Assembly (NCBI GenBank): GCA_030581615.1
Contig: JAKTTT010000019.1
Coordinates: 1 to 64,000, forward strand
Source: Alloascoidea africana
Taxonomy: Eukaryota; Ascomycota; Alloascoideomycetes; Alloascoideales; Alloascoideaceae
Direction of reading: 5' to 3'
Length of the DNA stretch: 64,000 nucleotides
The notes below the pieces were generated by a model, which worked only from the letters and a program-made list of their open reading frames with translations, ran no database searches and was not told the origin of the DNA. Position numbers and translations under genes: made by a program. This document shows, piece by piece, positions 55,103 through 64,000 of the stretch. Within the stretch, counting starts at the first letter, position 1; each line of letters opens with the position of its first letter.

Positions 55103-56950
55103 CTAAACAATTGATGACACCGATTTGCTTAGATTGGTATCCTCAGCAAGTACTCTATTCTGTTTTAAAGCTTTCTCTTCAGCGTCCAGTTTTTCCTTTT
55201 CTCTTTCTTTTTCTTTTGCCAATTTTATCATGCGCGTATATCCAAAAGCACTCTTCTCCCGTAGCTTTGGCCCATAGCTCTCAAACAGCCAAGGAACAGG
55301 CGCCAAAGCCAATGAAACAAATCCAAAGAAGGAGGCAGCCCAATGTATTCCCAATCTATCAAACATCTGCTTTGTGAAAAGAGGGAAAGCACCTGCTATA
55401 ATGTATCTGGCTAGATTATTGGCAGCTATTGCTGATGCGGTACTCATTGGTGGGTAAGAGTAGGCAAAATAGGATATGACGGAGAAAAATATAAGGATAA
55501 GAGAGGTTCCGAACGGTATACCTGCTAGTATAGGAACCATATAATGAACCGAATGCCTTGATGTCCAACCAAGCCAGAACAGCGAAATCGGATTCATTAC
55601 GCCTCCAATCTTTAGAGGAAGGAGTCGTGTTTCAGGGTCTTCAAAGATAATATTTCCGTTCTCATCGCGATTGCCTCTAGTTCCATCTGGATTCTTCTTG
55701 AAGAAAAGCATCCTGTCTATTAGAATAAAGATGCCACTGCCTGCACATATTCCAATTCCAATTCCAATAAATGCAAGACCAGCAATGCCTTCTGACATTT
55801 TATAAACCCCACTGAAGATAATCGGATAGGCAACAAAGAACCCAAATAGAATTGCAAAGACAAATGCAATGTAAATCGATAGCACCAACACGATTGGATC
55901 CAAAAACAGCATTCCTAAGGGACGACCCACTGTTCTCACTAACAACATTTTTACAACTTCTGAGCCTGTCCGTTTTTCCTTTTTGATTTTGATGCCTCTT
56001 TGTACAGCTCGTTTTTCTAGAATCGTAGGTTTGTAAGTTTCTGGGAGAACTAGCACGAATGGTAAAATTGCCCCGCTGAAAATCAAATGTATCCAGATAC
56101 ACCATCTCCAACCAGCACCTTCCGCTGCAAAGCCGCCAATGATTGGACCAAGAACGGGACCAGCAAAGGGCGATAAACAGAATATTGACATTGAGATTCC
56201 AAGCATTTCGAGCTCCCAAATGTCATTGATTGTGCCTCCAGCTACCGCCAAAGCAGGAGCTCCAAAAAATCCATTGAAGAAACGAAGAACCAGAACTTGT
56301 TCTATTCTCTGTGACAGACCGACTCCCAAGGTGAAAAGCATTGATATAGGAAGAGAGGTTGTGTATATCCATCTCCGTCCTATCATCTCCGAGAGCGGAG
56401 CAGCGAGCACTGGGCCCAGCGCAAGCCCAACGAGATAGAAGGTGAGTCCTGAAACGCACAACTCTCGGGATGAATCAAAGGCGATCATGATTTGAGGTAT
56501 CCCTGAAACATAGAGTGATGATCCGAATGTAATTGCTAGACATATGGCGGCTGGAACTAATGTTGAGTACCACCTTCTAGCAGTGGACCAATTCATTGGG
56601 TTGTCTGGATCGTCGGGTCCATCCCAATCTAGTTCAGAAATATCCACACCTTCATCTTCATCATCATCATCTTTTGAAAATCGAATTTTCTCTTTTACTG
56701 GAGATTCGCCTCTTGATATTCTTGTTGTGAATTCTGTTAGTGACTGTTCTGATTTTCTACTCTTTACAGACTTGATAAGTTGATCTTCGAAGTTCCGGTC
56801 ATCCTTTTCGCCCTCCAAGCTTTCAGTCTCGTCAGCTCTCGGTTTGATATTCTTGCCAGTATCGACATGTGGCTCGGGTTTTGTGAGATTTCCAGCAATG
56901 TCCTGATGGGGGCGATTTATTTCTTCCGCTGATGTACTCTCTGGGGTCAT
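55103..56950 (-). CDS. MFS multidrug/polyamine-type transporter (DHA1)
   Basis: Proton-driven exporter of the 12-helix DHA1 class, 615 residues, single exon. A long charged cytosolic N-terminus (about 125 residues) ends in the fungal signature LDWDGPDDPDNPMNWS. Helices begin at about residue 130. Motif A-like LSEMIGRRWIYTTSLP and motif C-type SPFAGPVLGPIIGGF are present, with a Lys/Arg-rich central loop (about 325-350) and a charged tail. It resembles Tpo1/Flr1/Qdr-type carriers; the substrate is unknown. The start is the ATG at 56950; the codon three upstream is TTG. Confidence 0.92.
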   Translation of the reverse strand: MTPESTSAEEINRPHQDIAGNLTKPEPHVDTGKNIKPRADETESLEGEKDDRNFEDQLIKSVKSRKSEQSLTEFTTRISRGESPVKEKIRFSKDDDDEDEGVDISELDWDGPDDPDNPMNWSTARRWYSTLVPAAICLAITFGSSLYVSGIPQIMIAFDSSRELCVSGLTFYLVGLALGPVLAAPLSEMIGRRWIYTTSLPISMLFTLGVGLSQRIEQVLVLRFFNGFFGAPALAVAGGTINDIWELEMLGISMSIFCLSPFAGPVLGPIIGGFAAEGAGWRWCIWIHLIFSGAILPFVLVLPETYKPTILEKRAVQRGIKIKKEKRTGSEVVKMLLVRTVGRPLGMLFLDPIVLVLSIYIAFVFAILFGFFVAYPIIFSGVYKMSEGIAGLAFIGIGIGICAGSGIFILIDRMLFFKKNPDGTRGNRDENGNIIFEDPETRLLPLKIGGVMNPISLFWLGWTSRHSVHYMVPILAGIPFGTSLILIFFSVISYFAYSYPPMSTASAIAANNLARYIIAGAFPLFTKQMFDRLGIHWAASFFGFVSLALAPVPWLFESYGPKLREKSAFGYTRMIKLAKEKEREKEKLDAEEKALKQNRVLAEDTNLSKSVSSIV

Positions 56951-59693
56951 AACTAACAATGGCTTGTTCTATCTGCCTAGGTGTTGAGTATAGGACAAGA
57001 GATGCCTTTCTTTTTCTTTTTCTTATGTTTTTTAAGGTCTTCTATTTCTTCCACGGGGTGCTCCATCGTAAATATAGTTTTTTATATAAAAAAATACAGG
57101 GGACCGTAAGTGGACTTGCGATTGCTATCTTGGTGATCGTGCATAGAAAAGGAAAAGAAAATTGGGTTTCCACGTTGGGCATGGCTGCGTTTTGAAATAA
57201 ATCGTCCCTAGTGAAAATCAGAAAAACACTTTAAACTTTGCATCTCGGCAGCGAACATTTCCACGACTCCCCCGCTTTTCTATTACCTACAGTACATCCT
57301 CAACTTCCTTTTCTCCATGTTGGCATAGATACGGTTTTCTAGGAGGCGGCGGTCATATTGTTTTTTCCACCAAGTTGGTGGTACCGAGCAAAGTCTGGCC
57401 ATTGGGTGTGTTTATTATACTAAGCTCTATGCTTCTAGGAGTTATTCATTCTATGCGCTGGAGCATCAAGCGGGGCATTTACATGTCTATATTATATGCC
57501 TCTGACAATTTTTCTGATCTAATTCACGCCTCGGCTATTTCGTGTTTTATGTAGGAATCTCTTGCTCACGAAATGCCTTGAATTACTTCAGGAGATTGAG
57601 AAGATCTTTTAGTATCGGGAGTGTTTTGCGAGAACATGTTGAGACAGAATGCTTTAGATTGTTCCATCTTCCCCACTCCTGATTTGTAAGACCATCTATG
57701 AGGCATAAGATGAGAGAGCACCTTGGCAAACATCTATCTCTAATTCTTTTCTTATTGTTGAATGTCTCAAAAAACAGACAGAATCCAATCTTTTATTTTT
57801 GGATTTACTCACGCTCTTGGGGGTATTAAACGCCAGCTCAAGTATTATAACCATGACTTTTGAGAACAACTCATCCTGGGACTTCTTTTATGTTTCTTAT
57901 CTGGAATTAACCTAATTGCTCCATTCCTCTGTGACCAGTAAGCCGACCCGATTGAAAGCATTTGATGAAATCGTGCAAATTCGCGGCACAAATGGTTCAT
58001 CCGTATCCTAACCTTAGACAAATGCTGGCAACTTTTCGGAATAACTGATAGTACCCCTCAATTAATCACAAGTTCTAATAGCGGGTTATTTACGTCATAT
58101 CTCGCCATCCTTTCTTATCATCAGCGTACCCAGCAAACTGTGTGGGTTGATTGAAAACCAGCTAATGAAGTAATTATCTAAACCATCAGAAAGCGGATTT
58201 TGAACAACGATCATATGTTGGTCTACTCCTTCTGAAAACAGCATTTTTTGATTTCTATCCTTTTACGACACTGGTGCGGCTTTCAGGGTGGATACCAATG
58301 CTACTCTAACTTTATACCCACTCAATTTTGCCCTGTCCGGTTTTGTTCTGCTGACCCAAAAAAAGCCACCATTGAACTTGTCGAACGCGTTCCAATTTTT
58401 TTTACTCTAAGATATACGTTGGACAGATTAGTTTTCTCGGGCGAAGGAATGCCTAGTGTTGTTTTGGTTGATCATGCTTGAATCATTTTAGAAAGCATTC
58501 CACGATAAGTCAAGTTTCGAAGCAAGGCGATATATACGTCTGGAAACCCTTGAAAAAGTCGTTGAATTTCACAAATACTCTTAAAGCATAATCAATCAGT
58601 CAACTTTTTTTTTTTTCTTTTTCTTTTTTTGCTTGTTTCTTATTTGTTTTTCGAGGGATGAGTAGCGTACACAAAATGAGGTTTCGGATACATCGCACGA
58701 TAAGAACCAGCAAACTTTCACTGTTTTTGCTATGGTTTCCTTTTATACGGGATGGGTCAATTCAGACAGTGAAAGGGATTGGAATTGACAAGAGCATTTA
58801 TAGATAATTGAATATCTAACGTGCTTCCATTGTAGAGGTCTACAGTCCTAAGGGTGTCTACAAAAATTCCATCCTAGTTTATACCATAGACGTATTAAAG
58901 TTTTCCTTAAAAACATACCGTACAGGAATCAAGACGAATTTTTAAGCAAGGAAAATAAAATTCACAGGGGAAAATAGCCTAAACTTGCTGAGGGAAACGG
59001 AGATAAGGCAAAAGTCCGGCTGGTAGATGTTCGGACCTGGACTAGTGAAGCCAGTGAACGAATGATACGGTGGAGATTTACACGCCTCAGCGAGGGAATG
59101 GGTCTTGTTCAGATAAAAGAAGAGGCCTTGCTAGCAGGTCTGTGTTCTCCCTCCAAGCGATCTATGGACACGTCTTGATCAGCACTCTCTCAGAACTATC
59201 TCTCCAGATCATCCGGCCACAGGCAGTTCACACGCTCTGGAATCCCAAAGGCCCTGTCCCGTTGCTTCCAGGCATCCAGATCTCCGCCATGCTCAGCTCC
59301 CAGCTCCCAGCTCCCAGCTCCCAGCTCCCAGCTTCCAGCTCGGCACGCTAACGGTCCCACTGCGCTTCCAGGGCGTGACCCTTTTCGCCCTGCCACATGG
59401 CGCCGAGCACCTGGCTGTGCCACCGGCCGGACTGAGGCGTGCCTACTGGCGTAATTATGGGTCCGCTGTACTGTGAGCGGTTCCCTGCCACAAAGCTGCC
59501 ACAAAGCTGCCACAGAGCCCGTGCCAGCTTGGGACGGGCTGTGCAACGGGCTGTGCCACAGGCAGTGCCTCGGGCCCGTGCCGAAACGGCGATCCGAGCC
59601 AATACCCCCGGAATCAGGAAGGGTCCAATATAAACAGCCCAACGCCGCTGTTCCCTTCTCTTTTCTCTCCAACAGTCCAACATCAGAAACAGC
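56951..59693. other. Long intergenic region MFS / glycine-zipper gene
   Basis: About 2.7 kb between divergent genes with no supported coding frame. The right end (59.2-59.65 kb) is GC-rich. It carries six CAGCTCC-type heptamers at 59294-59335, a partial seventh, repeated GCCACAAAGCT units near 59490-59515, and a TATA-like AATATAAAC at about 59627-59635. Confidence 0.5.
59294..59340. repeat. CAGCTCC heptamer microsatellite
   Basis: Five exact CAGCTCC units, one CAGCTTC and a partial CAGCT, in tandem. It lies about 355 bp before the glycine-zipper gene. Confidence 0.9.
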
Positions 59694-60200
59694 ATGGGTG
59701 AAGCAGACTCTTTCTTCGGTGGTCCCGCTGGGAACCAGAACCAGAACCAAAACCAAAACCAGAACTATGACAGCAATCGCGGCCAGTACGGAGGCCAACA
59801 ACAGCAGCAAGGGGATATCGGCGCTGCTGAGGGAGAACGTGGAATTGGTGGAGCTATTGTTGGAGGAATTGCTGGTGGCGTTCTTGGAAAGCTCGTCGGC
59901 CATACCAAGTCTGGTGCTGCCACTGGTGCCGCCCTTGGCTTTTTCGATGACAAGATCAAGGACAAGCTGAGCGGAAGCAAGAATGACGAACAGGCTCAAT
60001 ACCAGCAGCAGCAGTATGGTGCCCCCCAGTATGGCTACCCACCTCAACAGGGAGGCTACGGTTACGATGGCCGTGGCATCGACAGCAACCAGTATGGTCC
60101 TCCTCAGGGCGGTCCTCCTCAGGGCCCTCCTCCCGGTGGCTATGGTGGTTACGGCGGTGGTGCCCAACCAGGCTGGGGAAATAACAGCGGTGGATGGTGA
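59694..60200 (+). CDS. Glycine-zipper protein with Gln/Asn/Gly-rich flanks
   Basis: 168 residues. An N-terminal Asn-Gln repeat (NQNQNQNQNQN) leads into a glycine-zipper segment at about residues 50-90 (GIGGAIVGGIAGGVLGKLVG, then GAATGAALGFFDDKI). This is a pattern of two close-packed helices that can enter membranes. The C-terminal half is Tyr/Pro/Gly/Gln-rich (YGYPPQQGGYGY type), ending GNNSGGW. Function is unknown; similar short fungal proteins are annotated only by the glycine zipper. The ATG at 59694 lies about 60 bp after a TATA-like element. The low-complexity ends suggest self-association. Confidence 0.8.
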   Translation: MGEADSFFGGPAGNQNQNQNQNQNYDSNRGQYGGQQQQQGDIGAAEGERGIGGAIVGGIAGGVLGKLVGHTKSGAATGAALGFFDDKIKDKLSGSKNDEQAQYQQQQYGAPQYGYPPQQGGYGYDGRGIDSNQYGPPQGGPPQGPPPGGYGGYGGGAQPGWGNNSGGW

Positions 60201-61355
60201 TCTCCATCCGCTATGGCTCTTGTTCTGTGCCGCTTCCACTATATACTGCACCTTGAATGATTTGATTTACGAAGACCATGCCTTTATTTCTATTTTCTGA
60301 CTCGTAAAATGGAATATTTAAAGCGAAAGAAAGGCTTTGAGAGGAGACATGCCACTTTATATTTTTGTACCTTTTTGCTTCCTTTGTGAAGTGAACCATA
60401 TGACGTGTGAAAAAATCTATCTATGTTGTCGATTATTATGATAGTTCAATGTATTTTTCACGTTGACAACACTTGGGTTGAAGGATCTTCCAGTAATGCC
60501 GTAGAAACGCAACGCAAATGTGAATAACTGATAAAGGGCATACGGATATGTTAGTAGATCATTTTACTACGCCTTATGCTCCTTTCCGATGTTCAATTTT
60601 GTGTCAATGGCTTGGGTTTCTGTTAGATGATTGTGGTGTCCCCCCGAGAACAAGAGCACAAGAGAATCCCTCTAATCATAGAAATACAATGATGCCTTGG
60701 GTGACTTTTCGCTGAAATGACAATTGAAAAGAACATGACGAAACTCGAATTTTTAATCTGCTTTCAGCCGTGTTAAACCAGCTCCTGTGACAACTTCAAG
60801 ACTGGACATTATGTGCCTGGCGACTGTTCATAGATATTTGCATGACAACGATATGACCTAGTTTGCTGAGGTTTACAGCAGTTTAATTAGGAACAGGTAA
60901 TAGAAATTTAACAGAAGAAATAACTACAAAATCATGTTTTCTGAGTGTGCTAACTGAGTTTTTCAATGATGCCAGTCTTCAAGTAGCCGGCACTCTACCG
61001 GATCACAGACAATAGATTTAAAGGTTTCAATTCATACCCACCTGCTAAAGCTATTTACTTATCATTAAAACGTGTTTGGGTTGGTACATTCAGTTACCAA
61101 CTCGGAAATGATTACTCTGACACGTTTCGGAACTAGCGCACCACCGCTGCCAATAACCACTTCCACCGTAATCAACGTAGAAATCGTTGAACAATACACT
61201 AGTCGTAGAACTTCAAGCCCTCCAAGGTAAATAACCCCAATACTCAGTAAATAGAGTACTTTGCTGGGCGCACAGAGCTGTTCAGACACGCACACCCTCT
61301 GACAAAAAAACATTCACGGTGCCTCCACCTCCCAAGACCTCTCTCACCCTCCACC
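60201..61355. other. Gap before signal peptide peptidase
   Basis: About 1.15 kb, 3' flank of the glycine-zipper gene and promoter of the next. Nothing was recognised. Confidence 0.5.
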
Positions 61356-62729
61356 ATGAACTCAACCATCGAGCTGTTGCGGAACAAAACCAGCTTTGTC
61401 TATACGTTCTCCGACAAACTTGAAAATGTTCTCTTTGCCTACGCGACTATCGATTCCAACAGCACCAGCATAGACTCAAAAGGAGCAGAAGCGCTCTTTT
61501 TTTTCACCTCAATCTTCCGCACCTATGCTCTAACCATCATTCTTGCAACGTCACTTGTTATTCTAGGCGCTTGGGCTACGGTTCGAAGACCACAGAACGC
61601 TCTTCCTCCAGATCGCAATTCACCATTGTTTCACCCTTTGGATTTGGAGAATGACAGCGTGGCTGCGGTAGTTTCGGATAAAACTGCTTACTTGATGCCC
61701 ATCGTTTCTGGTGTCGTGCTGGTCTCGGCATACTTGGCTATAAAATACTATTCTATGGCCCAAATAATGGTCTTCTTGAAAGGTTACATTCTGCTCATGG
61801 GATTGACCTCTTTCCCAATAGCATTTTCCACACTATTGAATTTCGGACTTAGACTGGGGTTCAACATTAGCCTTCCTTACTATAGAATCTGCTTTGCCAA
61901 AGATTCTGAATACACTGGTCTGACAGATACTCTTTCAGAGCCTAAGAAAAAATCAAGCAAGGATACTAATGACAAAGTTGAATCGGAAGAAGTCGAGTTT
62001 GCGCCTGTCAAATCCGAGGATCAAATCACCAACATTTACTTCTCATTCTCAGATCTACTCGGTTCAGGCCTTGCCGTATTGTTCACAGTTTTGTATCTCT
62101 TACATCCAGATAATTGGCTCTTATCAAACACCCTTGGAGTTAGCTACACGATATTTGGAATCAAATACACAAAGCTTCAAACTTTCACTTCTGGTTTTAT
62201 TCTCTTGACAGGTCTATTTTTTTATGACATTTATTTTGTCTTTGGAACCAATGTTATGACCACTGTTGCTACAAATCTGGATATTCCTATAAAACTATTG
62301 TTCCCAAAGCAATCTTTGGTGATAACTGAGGATGCTGAAGAAATCATAAAACGTGGAAGCACAATGCTTGGCCTCGGTGATATCGTCATACCCTCTCTTT
62401 TCATTTCTCTATGTCTTCGCTTTGATCTTTGGAAGTTTTATGAAGCAAATGAAAAGTTGAATTTCCATCTTGCTAGAAAATTTCCAACTCCATATTTTAC
62501 AAGTGCTGTTGTTGCCTATGCATTCGGGCTTGTTGTTACTATTGGATCAATGCATGTTTTCAAGGCCGCTCAGCCTGCACTTTTGTATTTATGTCCTTCT
62601 GTTTTGATCATTACTGTTATTGTTGCTGCTGCCAAGGGTGACTTGAACGCTATGTGGAATTTTACAGATGAACAGGAAGAGGAAGAGGAGGAAGAAAAAG
62701 ACAAGAAAGAGGACGTCTCTTCTAAATAG
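61356..62729 (+). CDS. YPF1: Signal peptide peptidase (intramembrane aspartyl protease, Ypf1-like)
   Basis: Presenilin-type protease of the ER membrane that cuts signal peptides and takes part in ER protein turnover. 457 residues, single exon, about nine membrane helices. Catalytic motifs are FFYDIYFVFG (YD) and MLGLGDIVIP (GxGD), with the C-terminal QPALLYLCP (PAL). N-linked sites near the start (NST, NKT) fit a luminal N-terminus. A charged loop lies at about 200-225, and a Glu/Lys-rich cytosolic tail ends the protein. Convergent with TTI1, 52 bp between stops. Confidence 0.94.
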   Translation: MNSTIELLRNKTSFVYTFSDKLENVLFAYATIDSNSTSIDSKGAEALFFFTSIFRTYALTIILATSLVILGAWATVRRPQNALPPDRNSPLFHPLDLENDSVAAVVSDKTAYLMPIVSGVVLVSAYLAIKYYSMAQIMVFLKGYILLMGLTSFPIAFSTLLNFGLRLGFNISLPYYRICFAKDSEYTGLTDTLSEPKKKSSKDTNDKVESEEVEFAPVKSEDQITNIYFSFSDLLGSGLAVLFTVLYLLHPDNWLLSNTLGVSYTIFGIKYTKLQTFTSGFILLTGLFFYDIYFVFGTNVMTTVATNLDIPIKLLFPKQSLVITEDAEEIIKRGSTMLGLGDIVIPSLFISLCLRFDLWKFYEANEKLNFHLARKFPTPYFTSAVVAYAFGLVVTIGSMHVFKAAQPALLYLCPSVLIITVIVAAAKGDLNAMWNFTDEQEEEEEEEKDKKEDVSSK

Positions 62730-62781
62730 CTTAGAAGAGTACATTGACATAATAAACGGTAGCTATTGATACTTCATGTTT

Positions 62782-64000
62782 CTAAAAACAAATAGGTCTA
62801 AATAAAGGACTTGGAATGGCATTATTGCCTTTATAAGCTCGATCTTTGGTGCTCGATTTGTACTTTACTTGTTCGATTTTGAGCCATAGCATATCACCAG
62901 CAACACCATCCATTGCGTTTAAAAATTCGTCCATTAACTGCTTTTCAACAACGGGAGCGTTTTGTCCTAATAGGGGTACCAAAACGCATTCAAATATTAC
63001 ATTCAAAGCGTTAAAGGATAGTATTTTGCCACACTCGCTTTGTAAAACCGTGGTAAGCGCTCGTAGAATAGAAGCAATAACACGGGATTTAGATGTGTAT
63101 CTTGCAAGCCATTTCAGATTCCCATCATCATCAGGTTGTTCTTTCCTGTTGACTTTGCTCCCAGACGAAGAAATAACAGTCATTAATGTGTCATTGCCTT
63201 CTTGACCTTGTTTTGCTCTGGTTACGATACTAGTATCTTTAGATCCACTTTGATAACGCATATTCCCATTGCCACTTGCGAAAAGCAAAGTAGATACGGT
63301 TTTAAAATGTGTATTGATCAACTCTTCGATTCTCGACTTCATAAAGTCCCCGCTAAAACTGCACAACAAGGAAACAGTCTCAAAAAGTGATTCAAAAAGG
63401 AAAACCTCTCCGATCGCCCCTGTTCTTCTTGATTCCTTTTCTAACAGAGAAACCAATATCGGCCAAACTGAATCTATACGAGGTAAAAACCTTTTTTGAT
63501 CCGTGGATAATATTGGAATTGCTAAGTTAACCAACTTCACGAGATTGCTTTGTATCTGTACCGATTCGTGAGTTAAAAAACGCTCTGCATAATCAAGAAT
63601 CTTGAAAACAAGGTCAAGAGAAGGCGTGGGGATAGGACATTCCAATTTGATTTCTTCGTTTGTCTCTTCTTGATTGTATGTCGATGGTTGAGTGTCTTCA
63701 AACGTGTCTTCATTATCATCATCCGAATCTATCTCTTCAATCCTATTCTCAATGTCATCATTATTAAACTCATCACGAACAAAAGGCTTTCCTGTGCTCT
63801 TTAGATTCTCAAAATCTTTCTCGTTAATGACAAGGTCGGGTTTCGGTTTCAAAATCAACAACTCGAGTAGCTCAGTCTCTGATGCTATATGAGATTTGAG
63901 TTTCTGAAATCTCTCTGATTCTTCCTGTTTTCTTTTTTTGTTAAAATCATCAATTTTATCCTTATACTTGCTTTGCAGTTGGTCAATAAGCTCTTTGAAA
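62782..64000 (-). CDS. TTI1: TTT complex subunit Tti1, C-terminal part
   Basis: Tti1, with Tel2 and Tti2, helps fold PIKK kinases (TOR, ATM/ATR types). About 405 C-terminal codons are visible, and the frame is open to the right edge, so the start lies outside. Family block: FLTHESVQIQSNLVKLVNLA followed by RFLPRIDSVWPILVSLLE, typical HEAT repeats near the Tti1 C-terminus. A charged helix (KDKIDDFNKKRKQEES) and an acidic linker (IDSDDDNEDTFED) precede it. Assignment rests on this block and the HEAT pattern. Confidence 0.8.
   Translation of the reverse strand, partial: FKELIDQLQSKYKDKIDDFNKKRKQEESERFQKLKSHIASETELLELLILKPKPDLVINEKDFENLKSTGKPFVRDEFNNDDIENRIEEIDSDDDNEDTFEDTQPSTYNQEETNEEIKLECPIPTPSLDLVFKILDYAERFLTHESVQIQSNLVKLVNLAIPILSTDQKRFLPRIDSVWPILVSLLEKESRRTGAIGEVFLFESLFETVSLLCSFSGDFMKSRIEELINTHFKTVSTLLFASGNGNMRYQSGSKDTSIVTRAKQGQEGNDTLMTVISSSGSKVNRKEQPDDDGNLKWLARYTSKSRVIASILRALTTVLQSECGKILSFNALNVIFECVLVPLLGQNAPVVEKQLMDEFLNAMDGVAGDMLWLKIEQVKYKSSTKDRAYKGNNAIPSPLFRPICF

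Noticed and set aside
59196-60251. 351-codon open frame on the minus strand across the glycine-zipper gene
   Set aside because: It is antisense to a gene with clear Gly/Gln-rich coding structure. The product is Val/Leu/Ser-rich shadow sequence with no family.
1-64000. CRISPR arrays, bacterial-type operons or a defence or metabolite cluster
   Set aside because: No regularly spaced repeats and no operon structure; genes are spliced eukaryotic housekeeping units.

Overview
This 64 kb window is nuclear DNA of an ascomycete yeast. The genes match Saccharomycotina families (ATG18, APM3, VID30, TVP18, HMO1, RNH202, MGR2, TTI1). Many are split by short introns of about 50-130 bp with GTATGT/GTAAGT/GTGAGT donors and CTAAC or CTGAC branch sites, and one gene has eight exons. 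CTG falls at conserved leucine positions (for example in TIF34 and TVP18), so the CTG-Ser clade is unlikely. The intron density and a COP9 subunit gene suggest an early-branching lineage, but I cannot name the species.

Layout. 1-1240: the 5' part of a Ty3-like LTR retrotransposon on the minus strand, then a tRNA-Gly(GCC). 2.2-16 kb: compact housekeeping genes (ATG18, MGR2, an aldo-keto reductase, PRP40, a HAD phosphatase, APM3, an AZUL-HECT ubiquitin ligase), then an orphan gene at 16-17 kb. 17-22.3 kb: an accessory block with a long inverted repeat, a solo LTR with a perfect target duplication, an apparently intact PIF/Harbinger transposase gene with two introns, and a dead aspartic protease gene. 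22.7-26.2 kb: a divergent pair of GPI-anchor remodelling genes. One is a seven-exon PGAP2-like gene that no single long ORF reveals; the other is CDC1/PGAP5. 26.2-40.4 kb: a PXA-domain gene, PUS5-like, COP9 subunit 7, SDH4, HMO1, an acidic orphan whose 3' end is tandemly duplicated, VID30/GID1 and TVP18. 42.7-52.8 kb: an NT-C2 protein, a 1325-residue unknown, RNH202, REX2 and TIF34. 55-64 kb: an MFS transporter, a glycine-zipper low-complexity protein, signal peptide peptidase and the C-terminal part of TTI1, which runs off the right edge.

The genes are mostly single housekeeping units, not a cluster. The clearest functional grouping is PGAP2 with CDC1, which act in the same GPI-anchor maturation route and share one 577 bp intergenic region. 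A second theme is regulatory: Reb1-type TGTTACCCGG sites occur as inverted pairs about 200 bp apart at PRP40/HAD and at TIF34. Gene-poor tracts at 34.5-36.2, 38.2-39.6, 40.4-42.7, 52.8-55.1 and 57.0-59.7 kb hold nothing I can identify beyond the sites listed.

Exon limits were placed by eye from splice signals, reading frame and family alignment from memory. Positions may be off by a base or two, although the exon sums were checked for frame.
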